DNA of 64,000 nt from Pelagibius marinus. Its GTDB lineage: Bacteria; Pseudomonadota; Alphaproteobacteria; Kiloniellales; Kiloniellaceae. Numbering within the stretch: position 1 is the stretch's first letter; every line of letters starts with the position of its first letter. Both the position numbers and the translations under genes were made by a program. The DNA lies in assembly GCF_014925385.1 (NCBI RefSeq), contig NZ_JACSDK010000010.1, forward strand, positions 124,001 to 188,000. Direction: 5' to 3'. The notes under the pieces were generated by a model. That model made no database searches. It saw only the letters and a program-made list of their open reading frames with translations, and was not told the origin of the DNA. This document shows, piece by piece, positions 7,921-16,172 of the stretch.

Positions 7921-9096
7921 ATGAACCTCCACGAATACCAAGCCAAGGAACTGCTGCGGCGGCACGGCGTGAACAGCCCCGCCGGGCGGCTGGCGCGCAG
8001 CGCCGAGGAGGCGGCTGAGGCCGCCCGCGACATCGGTGGCGACCGCTGGGTCGTCAAGGCGCAGATCCATGCCGGGCTGCGCCAGGATGCCGGCGGGGTG
8101 CAGCTTTGCGACACACCAGAGGCCGTGGCCGAAGCCGCGGCGGGCCTGCTGGGGCGCCGCCTCGTAACGCCGCAGACCGGTGCCAAGGGCAAGCTGGTGC
8201 GCTCGGTCTACGTGGAGCAGGCCGTCAGCTACGACCGCGAGATCTACCTTGCCACCCTGATCGACCGCTCTGCCGGGCGGGTGGCGATCATCGCTGCGCG
8301 CGAGGGCGGCAACGACATCGAGGCGCGCCTCGCCGCGGCGCCGGACGAGATGCTTTCCCTGGTGGTCGACCCGGTCGACGGCGTGCAGGAGTCAGCGGCG
8401 GCGGCCCTGGCCGGTCAGCTCGGCCTGGATGGCGCCGCCGCCGATCAAGCGGTGGCCCTGATGAAGGCGCTCAACAAGGCCTTCCAGGACTTCGACGCCA
8501 GCCTCATCGAGATCAACCCGCTGGTGGTCACCGCCGAGGGGCAGCTGCTGGCCCTCGACGTGAAGATGGTGCTGGACGACAACGCCCAGTTCCGCCACCC
8601 GGACCTGGCCAACCTGCGTGACGAGGAGGAGGTCGACCCGGCCGAGCTCGAGGCGCGGGACTACAACCTCAATTACGTGCGCCTGGAAGGCAATATCGGT
8701 GTCATGGGCAACGGCGCCGGCCTGGCCCTGGCGACGGTCGATCTGCTGAAGGAACATGGCGGCGAGCCCGCCGACTTCATGGACATCCGTCCCGAGGCGA
8801 CGCGCGCCCAGGTGACGCACGGCTTCAAGCTGCTGCTGCGCAATCCGGAGGTGCGCGCCATCCTGGTGAACATCTACGGCGGCGGCATCCTGCGCTGCGA
8901 CACCGTGGCCGAAGGCATCGCCGCGGCCTGCAAGGAGGAGGGGCTGCGCGTGCCGCTCATCGTCCGCGCCGCCGGCACCAACGGCGAGCTGGCGCGCAAG
9001 ATCCTCATGTCGCAGGGCATTCCCGTGACCTTTGCCCAGAGCCTCGGGCAGGCGGCCGCCAAGGTGGTGGAAGCCGCCGGCAGGAAGGCGGCGTAA
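7921..9096 (+). CDS. Succinate/malate-CoA ligase-like beta subunit
   Basis: This 391-residue protein has an ATP-grasp N-terminal part (MNLHEYQAKELL at the start, KAQIHAG near 43-49, EINPLV near 200) and a CoA-ligase C-terminal part (NGAGLALATVD, HGGEPADF, VNIYGGG.LRCD). It pairs with the next gene to make an acyl-CoA from an acid, ATP and CoA. It differs from SucC and malate thiokinase MtkA in a loop that normally reads DVGGGA: here it is DIRPEAT from residue 288. The acid substrate is therefore uncertain. The setting next to a TTT transporter and formate dehydrogenase argues against a housekeeping TCA role. Its stop overlaps the alpha-subunit start by one base. Confidence 0.85.
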   Translation: MNLHEYQAKELLRRHGVNSPAGRLARSAEEAAEAARDIGGDRWVVKAQIHAGLRQDAGGVQLCDTPEAVAEAAAGLLGRRLVTPQTGAKGKLVRSVYVEQAVSYDREIYLATLIDRSAGRVAIIAAREGGNDIEARLAAAPDEMLSLVVDPVDGVQESAAAALAGQLGLDGAAADQAVALMKALNKAFQDFDASLIEINPLVVTAEGQLLALDVKMVLDDNAQFRHPDLANLRDEEEVDPAELEARDYNLNYVRLEGNIGVMGNGAGLALATVDLLKEHGGEPADFMDIRPEATRAQVTHGFKLLLRNPEVRAILVNIYGGGILRCDTVAEGIAAACKEEGLRVPLIVRAAGTNGELARKILMSQGIPVTFAQSLGQAAAKVVEAAGRKAA

Positions 9097-9971
9097 TGGC
9101 GATCCTCATCGACAGCGACACCAAGGTCATCTGCCAGGGCTTCACCGGCGCCCAGGCGACCTATCACATGGAGCGCGCCATCGCCTACGGCACCAAGGTC
9201 GTGGGCGGCGTGGTGCCGGGCAAGGGCGGGCGCGGCCATCTCGGCCTGCCGGTCTTCGACACCGTTGCCGAGGCGCGCGAGGCCACCGGCGCGACCGCCT
9301 CGGCGGTCTTCGTACCGCCGCGCAACGCGGCCGATGCCATCATCGAATCGATCGACGCCGGCATGGAGCTGCTGGTCTGCGTGACCGAGCGGATCCCGGT
9401 GCTGGACATGGTGCGGGTAAAGCAGCGCCTGGAAAGCTCCAACACCCGCCTGATCGGCCCCAACTCCCAGGGCATCATGATCCCGGGGCGCTGCAAGATC
9501 GGCGTCATGCCGGCGCACCTGGAACGTCCGGGCAAGGTCGGCATCGCCTCGCGCTCGGCCTCGCTGACCTCCGAGGTCATCGAGCAGATTTCCACCTATC
9601 GCCTGGGCCAGTCGACCTCCATCGGCATCGGCGGCGACCCGGTGCACGGCATGGGCTTCGTCGACTGCCTGAAGCTGTTCTTCGAGGACCCGGATACCGA
9701 GTGCGTGGTGCTGCTGGGCGAGATCGGCGGCAGCGACGAGGAGGAGGCCGCGGCCTACCTGAGCGCCAATCCGGCGCCCAAGCCCGTCGTCGCCTATGTC
9801 GCCGGCCTGCACGCCCCGACCGAGCGGCGCATGGGCCATGCCGGGACGGTGAACGTCTTCGGCCAGGGCGACGCGGCGGCCAAGATCGACGCCTTGCGTG
9901 CAGCCGGTGTCACCATCGCGACCTCGGCGGCGGAAATCGGCCTGACCGTGCGTCAGGCGGCACGGGCCTGA
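9096..9971 (+). CDS. Succinate/malate-CoA ligase-like alpha subunit
   Basis: The 291 residues have the SucD layout. A CoA-binding Rossmann part ([20 protein letters not shown] near 14-33, GGVVPGKGG) is followed by IGPNSQG and a phosphohistidine loop RMGHAGTV with His248. The active-site segment that usually reads SGTLTYE is SASLTSE at 154-160, so the conserved Tyr is Ser. The start overlaps the beta stop (TAATG), which indicates translational coupling. It forms the heteromeric ligase with the preceding gene. Substrate unknown; malate, oxalate, formate and other short acids are all possible. Confidence 0.85.
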   Translation: MAILIDSDTKVICQGFTGAQATYHMERAIAYGTKVVGGVVPGKGGRGHLGLPVFDTVAEAREATGATASAVFVPPRNAADAIIESIDAGMELLVCVTERIPVLDMVRVKQRLESSNTRLIGPNSQGIMIPGRCKIGVMPAHLERPGKVGIASRSASLTSEVIEQISTYRLGQSTSIGIGGDPVHGMGFVDCLKLFFEDPDTECVVLLGEIGGSDEEEAAAYLSANPAPKPVVAYVAGLHAPTERRMGHAGTVNVFGQGDAAAKIDALRAAGVTIATSAAEIGLTVRQAARA

Positions 9972-10103
9972 GGGAGGTCGTTCTCCCAGGGCAGCGTGCA
10001 AATACGGAAGAAAGAGTCGGTAACGGTGAAGTCAGCAGCGACACCGGTCGGCAGGGTAGGACGGCCTCCTTCGGGGGGACGTATCAGGATCGGAGACTAG
10101 TCT

Positions 10104-11807
10104 ATGCCAGAGGGAACGCCGCGCCCGTTTGAGCGGCAGATTCATCCGGGTTCGGGGCGCCGCAAGGCGCCATTCACGCCCAAGGGCCGTCAGCTTGACG
10201 CCGAGGCGCTGGACGACGTTCAGGCGCTGCTGGGCGACAAGCCGCGGCGGCCCGATCTGCTGATCGAGCATCTTCACCTCATTCAGGACAACTACGGCCA
10301 TCTCTCGGCGCGCCACCTGCGGGCGCTGTCGGAGGAGATGAAGCTGCCGATGTCCGCGGTCTACGAGGTGGCGTCCTTCTATGCCCACTTCGATATCGTG
10401 CTCGACGGCGAGACGCCGCCGCCGCCGCTGACTATCCGGGTCTGCGATTCCATCACCTGCGAGATGATGGGCGCCCAGGACATTCTGAAGGCGCTGCCCC
10501 AGGAAGTCGGCAGCCAGGTCCGTGTCGTGGCCGCCCCCTGCATGGGCCGCTGCGCCTGCGCGCCGGTGGCCGAGGTCGGCCACCGCCATGTCGACAACGC
10601 CACGGTGGAGAGCCTGGCGGCGGCCGCCGCGGGCGGTCACCACGCGGTAATCCCGGACTACACCGACTTTGCCGCCTATGGAGGCGGGGGCGGGTACACG
10701 CTGCTGCGCGCCTGCCTGGCCGGCAAGCGCACGCCCGAGGAACTGATCACCGCGCTCTCCGACGCCAGCCTGCGCGGCCTCGGCGGTGCCGGTTTCCCGA
10801 CCGGCAAGAAGTGGGAAATCGTGCGCGGCTATCCCGGCCCACGCCTCATGTCCATCAACGGCGACGAGGGCGAGCCCGGCACCTTCAAGGACCGCCACTA
10901 CCTGGAGAGCGATCCGCACCGCTTTCTCGAGGGCGCGCTGATCGCCGCCTGGGCGGTGGGCTGCGAGCGCTGCTACATCTACATCCGCGACGAGTATCCG
11001 GCGGTCCGCGAGATCCTGAGCAGCGAGATCGCCAAGCTGGAGGCCGCGGGCCTCACCGAGCATTGCCCGCTGGAACTGCGCCGTGGCGCCGGCGCCTATA
11101 TCTGCGGCGAAGAGTCGGCGATGCTGGAATCCATCGAGGGCAAGCGCGGCCTGCCGCGCCACCGCCCGCCTTACATTGCCGAGGTCGGCCTCTTCGGCAA
11201 GCCGACCCTGAACCAGAACGTGGAGACCATGTTCTGGGTGCGCGACATCGTGGAGAAGGGGGCCGAGTGGTTCGCTTCCCACGGCCGCAACGGCGGCAAG
11301 GGTCTGCGCTCCTATTCCGTCTCGGGCCGCGTCAAGTCGCCCGGTGTGAAGCTGGCGCCGGCCGGCATCTCGGTCCAGGAACTGATCGACGAGTACTGCG
11401 ACGGCATGGCCGAGGGGCATGAGTTCCGCGCCTATCTGCCCGGTGGGGCTTCGGGCGGCATCCTGCCGGCCTCCATGGGCGACTTGGCGCTGGAATTCGG
11501 CGTGCTCGACAAGTTCGGTTGCTTCGTCGGCTCCCACGCCGTGGTGATTCTCTCCGACAAGGACGACCTGAAAGCCGCGGCGCTCAACCTCATGCGTTTC
11601 TTCGAGGACGAATCCTGCGGCCAGTGTACGCCCTGCCGCAACGGGACCGAAAAGGCGGTGCAGTTGATGAGCCGCAAGACCTGGGACGTCTCCCTGCTGG
11701 AGGAACTGGCGCAGGTCATGCGCGACGCCTCCATCTGCGGCCTCGGCCAAGCGGCGCCCAATCCCCTGTCCTCGATCCTCAAGTACTTCCCGGAGGAGCT
11801 GAAATGA
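10104..11807 (+). CDS. fdh1B: NAD formate dehydrogenase beta subunit (fused NuoE/NuoF-like)
   Basis: This 567-residue protein fuses two parts. A NuoE-like thioredoxin-fold domain (about 40-180) has [2Fe-2S] cysteines in CDSITC and CMGRC. A NuoF-like domain follows with LRGLGGAGFPTGKKW near 225, NGDEGEPGTFKDR, a GGASGG motif and the [4Fe-4S] set ESCGQCTPC. Such fused beta subunits accompany tungsten/molybdenum FDH1 of Methylobacterium. It passes electrons from the catalytic subunit through FMN to NAD+. The next gene, the alpha subunit, overlaps it by four bases (ATGA). It starts 132 bases after the CoA ligase genes and is probably co-transcribed with them. Confidence 0.92.
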   Translation: MPEGTPRPFERQIHPGSGRRKAPFTPKGRQLDAEALDDVQALLGDKPRRPDLLIEHLHLIQDNYGHLSARHLRALSEEMKLPMSAVYEVASFYAHFDIVLDGETPPPPLTIRVCDSITCEMMGAQDILKALPQEVGSQVRVVAAPCMGRCACAPVAEVGHRHVDNATVESLAAAAAGGHHAVIPDYTDFAAYGGGGGYTLLRACLAGKRTPEELITALSDASLRGLGGAGFPTGKKWEIVRGYPGPRLMSINGDEGEPGTFKDRHYLESDPHRFLEGALIAAWAVGCERCYIYIRDEYPAVREILSSEIAKLEAAGLTEHCPLELRRGAGAYICGEESAMLESIEGKRGLPRHRPPYIAEVGLFGKPTLNQNVETMFWVRDIVEKGAEWFASHGRNGGKGLRSYSVSGRVKSPGVKLAPAGISVQELIDEYCDGMAEGHEFRAYLPGGASGGILPASMGDLALEFGVLDKFGCFVGSHAVVILSDKDDLKAAALNLMRFFEDESCGQCTPCRNGTEKAVQLMSRKTWDVSLLEELAQVMRDASICGLGQAAPNPLSSILKYFPEELK

Positions 11808-14596
11808 CCGCCATGACCTCCGCCCCGAAGAAGGAAGTGGTCCGCTTCACCCTGGACGGCCAGGAAGTCGAGGCCCTGCCCGGCGAGAGCATCTGGGAGG
11901 CGGCATCGCGCTACGGCACCAAGATCCCGCACCTCTGCTACTCGCCGGAGCCGGGCTACCGCGCCGACGGCAACTGCCGCGCCTGCATGGTGGAGATCGA
12001 GGGCGAGCGCGTGCTGGCCGCCTCCTGCATCCGCGAGCCGCGCGAGGGCATGGTGGTGAAGAGCGCCAGCGAGCGCGCCGAGAAGGCGCGCGGCATGGTT
12101 TTCGAACTGCTGGTCGCCGACCAGCCGGAACGCGCCACCTCGCACGACCCGGAGAGCAAGTTCTGGAACTGGGCCAGCGACATCGGCGTCACCGAGAGCC
12201 GCTTCCCGGCGCGCGAGACCTGGGCGCCCGACAACAGCCACACCGCCATGGCGGTGAACCTGGACGCCTGCATCAACTGCAACCTCTGTGTGCGCGCCTG
12301 CCGCGAAGTCCAGGTCAACGACGTCATCGGCATGGCCTACCGCGGCCACGGCGCCAAGGTGATCTTCGACTTCGACGATCCCATGGGCAGCTCCACCTGC
12401 GTGGCCTGCGGCGAGTGTGTGCAGGCCTGCCCGACCGGCGCGCTTATGGAAGCCAACCTGCTGGACGAGAAGGGCACCCGGGTCGAATTCGCGGACCGCT
12501 CGGTGGACACCCTCTGCCCCTACTGCGGCGTCGGCTGTCAGACCACGGTGCATGTGAAGGACGACAAGATCCTCTACATCGACGGGCGCGACGGCCCGGC
12601 CAACCAGAACCGTCTCTGCGTCAAGGGGCGCTTCGGCTGGGACTACATCTACAACAAGCAGCGCCTCACCAAGCCGATGATCCGGCGCGAGGACGCGCCC
12701 AAGCGTTGGGACGACCAGGTCGATCCGCTGAACCCCTGGACTCACTTCCGCGAGGCGACCTGGGAAGAGGCGCTGGACAAGGCGGCGGCGGGCCTGAAGA
12801 AGGTCTATGACGAGATGGGCCCCTCCGGCATGGCCGGCTTCGGCTCGGCCAAGGGCTCCAACGAGGAAGCCTATCTCTTCCAGAAGCTGATCCGCACCGC
12901 CTTCCACACCAACAACGTGGACCACTGCACGCGGCTGTGCCACGCGTCCTCGGTGGCGGCCTTGATGGAGGGCATCGGCTCAGGCGCGGTGACGGCGCCC
13001 TTCGGTGCCGCCAAGGACAGCGACTGCATGATCATCATCGGCGCGCGGCCGGGACAGAACCACCCGGTGGCGGCCACCTTCCTGAAGAACGCGGCCAAGC
13101 GCGGCGCCAAGATCATCGTCATGGATCCGCGCGGCCAGCAGATGGACCGCTACGCCTACAAGCACCTGAAGTTCAAGCCGGGCCGGGACGTGGCGCTGCT
13201 GAATGCGATGATCCACACGATCATCGAGGAAGGGCTCACCGACGAGCAGTACATCCAGGCGCATACCAGCGGCTATGAAGACCTGAAGGCCATGGTGAAG
13301 GACTTCTCGCCCGAGGCCATGGAGAAGGTCTGCGGCATCGATGCCGCCACCATCCGCGACGTGGCGCGGACCTTTGCGCGTTCCGAGCGGTCGATCATTT
13401 TCTGGGGCATGGGCATCTCGCAGCACGTGCACGGCACCGACAACGCCCGCTGCCTCATCGCGCTGACCATGATCACCGGTCAGATCGGCCGCCCCGGCAC
13501 CGGCCTGCATCCGCTGCGCGGCCAGAACAACGTGCAGGGCGCTTCCGACGCCGGGCTTATTCCCATGGTCTATCCCGACTACAAGTCGGTGGAACTGGAC
13601 GAGGTGCGCGAGCACTACGAGAAGTTCTGGGGCACCAAGCTGGATCCGAAGCGCGGACTGACGGTGGTGGAGATCGTCGATGCCGTCATCGCCGGGCAGA
13701 TCAAGGGCATGTACATCATGGGTGAGAACCCGGCCATGTCCGACCCGGACCAGCGTCATGCCCGCGAAGCCCTCGCCAAGCTGGATCATCTGGTGGTGCA
13801 GGACATTTTCATGACCGAGACCGCCTGGCATGCCGACGTGGTGCTGCCGGCCTCGGCCCACGCGGAAAAGTGGGGCAGCTTCACTAACACCAATCGCGAG
13901 GTGCAGATCGCGCGGCCGGTGGCGCCGCCGCCGGGCGAGGCACGCCAGGACTGGGAGCTGATTCAGGAACTCGCCCAGCGCCTCGGCCTGGAGTGGACCT
14001 ACAGCCATCCCAAGGACGTTTTCACCGAGATGACCGAGGTCATGCCCTCGCTGAACAACATCACCTGGGACCGACTGGTGCGCGAGGATGCGGTGACCTA
14101 CCCGGTGGACGGCCCTGATGTTCCGGGCAACGAGATTCTCTTCGCCGAGGGTTTCCCGACCGCCGACGGCCGCGCGAAGATCGTGCCGGCCGGCCTGGTG
14201 CCGCCGGACGAGCTGCCGGATGACGACTATCCGATGGTGTTGACCACCGGCCGCATGCTGGAGCACTGGCACACCGGCGCCATGACCCGGCGCGCCACGG
14301 TGCTCGACGACCTGGAGCCGGAGGCCGTGGCCAGCCTGCATCCGCGCCAGCTGCGCGCGATGGGCCTGGAGCCGGGTGACATGGTGAAGGTGTCGACGCG
14401 CCGCGGCGAGATCGCGCTGCACGTTCGCGCCGACAGCGACGTGCCCGAAGAGATGGTCTTCATCCCCTTCTGCTTCAACGAGGCGGCGGCCAACATGCTG
14501 ACCAACCCGCAGCTCGACCCCTTCGGCAAGATTCCGGAGTTCAAGTTCTGCGCGGCGCGGGTCGACAAAATGGACGTTTCCGCGGCAGCGGAGTAG
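11804..14596 (+). CDS. fdh1A: NAD formate dehydrogenase alpha (catalytic) subunit
   Basis: Starting at the overlapping ATG 11804 this gives 930 residues. The order is an N-terminal ferredoxin-like [2Fe-2S] domain (about 12-90, C..C motif GNCRACMVEIEG), a His/Cys segment, two [4Fe-4S] motifs (CINCNLCVRAC and CVACGECVQAC), the Fe4S4 motif LCPYCGVGC near 239, then the bis-MGD domain. The metal-ligand cysteine is Cys379 followed by His380 (RLCHASS), a Cys rather than selenocysteine enzyme. It oxidises formate to CO2. Either tungsten or molybdenum could be the metal; sequence cannot decide. An in-frame extension to 11519 is just overlap with fdh1B. Confidence 0.95.
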   Translation: MTAMTSAPKKEVVRFTLDGQEVEALPGESIWEAASRYGTKIPHLCYSPEPGYRADGNCRACMVEIEGERVLAASCIREPREGMVVKSASERAEKARGMVFELLVADQPERATSHDPESKFWNWASDIGVTESRFPARETWAPDNSHTAMAVNLDACINCNLCVRACREVQVNDVIGMAYRGHGAKVIFDFDDPMGSSTCVACGECVQACPTGALMEANLLDEKGTRVEFADRSVDTLCPYCGVGCQTTVHVKDDKILYIDGRDGPANQNRLCVKGRFGWDYIYNKQRLTKPMIRREDAPKRWDDQVDPLNPWTHFREATWEEALDKAAAGLKKVYDEMGPSGMAGFGSAKGSNEEAYLFQKLIRTAFHTNNVDHCTRLCHASSVAALMEGIGSGAVTAPFGAAKDSDCMIIIGARPGQNHPVAATFLKNAAKRGAKIIVMDPRGQQMDRYAYKHLKFKPGRDVALLNAMIHTIIEEGLTDEQYIQAHTSGYEDLKAMVKDFSPEAMEKVCGIDAATIRDVARTFARSERSIIFWGMGISQHVHGTDNARCLIALTMITGQIGRPGTGLHPLRGQNNVQGASDAGLIPMVYPDYKSVELDEVREHYEKFWGTKLDPKRGLTVVEIVDAVIAGQIKGMYIMGENPAMSDPDQRHAREALAKLDHLVVQDIFMTETAWHADVVLPASAHAEKWGSFTNTNREVQIARPVAPPPGEARQDWELIQELAQRLGLEWTYSHPKDVFTEMTEVMPSLNNITWDRLVREDAVTYPVDGPDVPGNEILFAEGFPTADGRAKIVPAGLVPPDELPDDDYPMVLTTGRMLEHWHTGAMTRRATVLDDLEPEAVASLHPRQLRAMGLEPGDMVKVSTRRGEIALHVRADSDVPEEMVFIPFCFNEAAANMLTNPQLDPFGKIPEFKFCAARVDKMDVSAAAE

Positions 14597-14831
14597 CGGC
14601 GGGACAAGCAAGATCCGCGGAGGGCGGTACAGGTTAAGGTCGCGCCCTGGCCGTCCCTATCGCCTTGTGGTCGCATATCTTCGCGCTGCGCTGGGGCAAA
14701 GCTGCGTCAATTGGCGCGGCAGTCCGCCCGGTCAGCCAACCCATCTTGTCGCAAATCCGGCGTGTTGCTTAGACTCCCGAAGATTCGATGGCGGTTGCGG
14801 AAAGGCCGCCCGCTGCAAAAGGGAGCCCAGC

Positions 14832-15230
14832 ATGAAGCACCTGATCATCGTTCTCCTTGTCACCGCGCTCGGATTCCAGTCACTGGTTGCCGTGCCGGCT
14901 CAGGCGGCAATGATCTCAACCGGCGACGTCGTCGCCGGTGACAGTTCACTGGCCAGCGACCGTGATCGCTTGAATGCCCTGATGCAGCGAGAGGATGTGC
15001 GTGCAGAGATCCGCCGCCAGGGCGTCGATCCGGATGAGGCGGCGGCAAGGGTGGCGGCGCTCTCCGACGCCGAGGTAGCGCAGTTGACCTCGCAGATCGA
15101 CCAGCTTCCCGCGGGTCAGAACGCTATTGGCGTCATCGTCGGCGCCATCGTGCTGATCTTTCTCGTGCTGCTGGTGACCGACCTGCTCTGCCTGACGAGT
15201 GTGTTCAACTTCACCCGCTGCGCCAACTGA
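14832..15230 (+). CDS. PA2779 family small membrane protein
   Basis: The 132-residue protein starts at ATG 14832, eight bases after a GGGAG site. It has a signal peptide or N-terminal helix (about 5-25, ending PAQA), an ordered acidic/basic helical stretch (DRDRLNALMQREDVRAEIRRQ, GVDPDEAAARVAALSDAEVAQL) and a C-terminal membrane helix (about 100-120) with the family ending LLVTDLLCLTSVF. It matches the PA2779 family, whose function is unknown. It is almost always next to a PA2778-type cysteine peptidase, as here, where the two genes are 21 bases apart. I infer that it is a partner or substrate of that peptidase. Confidence 0.85.
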   Translation: MKHLIIVLLVTALGFQSLVAVPAQAAMISTGDVVAGDSSLASDRDRLNALMQREDVRAEIRRQGVDPDEAAARVAALSDAEVAQLTSQIDQLPAGQNAIGVIVGAIVLIFLVLLVTDLLCLTSVFNFTRCAN

Positions 15231-15251
15231 GTGCGGCGGGGGGCGTTCCCC

Positions 15252-16172
15252 ATGGCGGCCCGGCTGCCGCTTTTCCTTCTGCTGCTCGCGATGGCGGCCT
15301 GCACCGCGCCGCAGACGGCGCGGCTTGTGGAGGATCCGGCTGATCTCCCGCGGCAGGTCCTGCTGGAGGAAGCACCTTTCTTCCCCCAGACGGACTACTA
15401 CTGCGGCCCGGCGGCCCTTGCGATGACGCTGACCTGGTCCGGAGTGGAGCAAGATCCTGACGACCTCGTTTCCCAGGTCTACACACCGGGCCGTGAGGGG
15501 ACCCTGGCCCCTGATATCGTCGCCGCTGCGCGGCGCCACGGCCGTCTCGCCGTGGAGCTGCGCAACCTGCGTGATCTTCTGACCGAGCTGGCTGCCGGCA
15601 ACCCGGCGATCGTTTTCCAGAACCTGGCGCTCGACTGGTGGCCGCAGTGGCACTTTGCCGTCGCGGTCGGCTACGATCTCGACCGGCGGGTGCTGATCCT
15701 CCATTCGGGAACGACCGAGCGCCTGGTGACGCCGCTGGACGCCTTCGAGCGAACCTGGGCGCGCAGCGGACATTGGGCCCTGTTGACCTTGCCGCCGGAT
15801 CAGCTGCCGGCCAGCACCGGGGCCGGACCGGTCCTGATTGCCGCGGCCGGCCTGGAACAGGCCCGGCGATATCGGGCTGCGGTCACCGCCTACGAGACGG
15901 CGTCCGTCCGCTGGCCGCAGGAGCCGGCAGTCTGGATCGGCAAGGGCAATGCTCTCTTCGCGCTGGAGCAATTCGCACCCGCCGAAGAGGCGTTCCGCGC
16001 CGCCCTGCAGCGCGCGCCGCAACACCCGGCGGCCTGGAACAACCTCGCCTATACACTGAGCCGCCAGGGGCGCCGTGACGAAGCGGTCGCTGCCGCCCGC
16101 AAGGCGGTGGAGTTCGCTGGAGACGACAACGCGGCCTACCGCGATACGCTGAAGGAGGTTTCCGGTCCCTAG
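15252..16172 (+). CDS. PA2778 family C39-like cysteine peptidase, lipoprotein with TPR
   Basis: With ATG 15252 (just after a G-rich ribosome site) the product is 306 residues and begins with a lipoprotein signal whose lipobox is AMAAC, lipidated Cys at 17. A GTG at 15231 is the alternative. The peptidase domain shows the C39-like Cys in YYCGPAALAM near 52-61 and His in WHFAVAVGYD near 136. A TPR region fills about 200-300 (AAVTAYETAS, AEEAFRAAL, NLAYTL). It is probably anchored in the outer membrane, facing the periplasm. Its stop overlaps the stop of the convergent diguanylate cyclase. The natural substrate is unknown. Confidence 0.88.
   Translation: MAARLPLFLLLLAMAACTAPQTARLVEDPADLPRQVLLEEAPFFPQTDYYCGPAALAMTLTWSGVEQDPDDLVSQVYTPGREGTLAPDIVAAARRHGRLAVELRNLRDLLTELAAGNPAIVFQNLALDWWPQWHFAVAVGYDLDRRVLILHSGTTERLVTPLDAFERTWARSGHWALLTLPPDQLPASTGAGPVLIAAAGLEQARRYRAAVTAYETASVRWPQEPAVWIGKGNALFALEQFAPAEEAFRAALQRAPQHPAAWNNLAYTLSRQGRRDEAVAAARKAVEFAGDDNAAYRDTLKEVSGP

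Noticed and set aside
11519-11803. A 95-codon in-frame extension of the formate dehydrogenase alpha subunit.
   Set aside because: The extension overlaps fdh1B, while the ATG at 11804 forms the normal ATGA overlap and gives a typical N-terminus.
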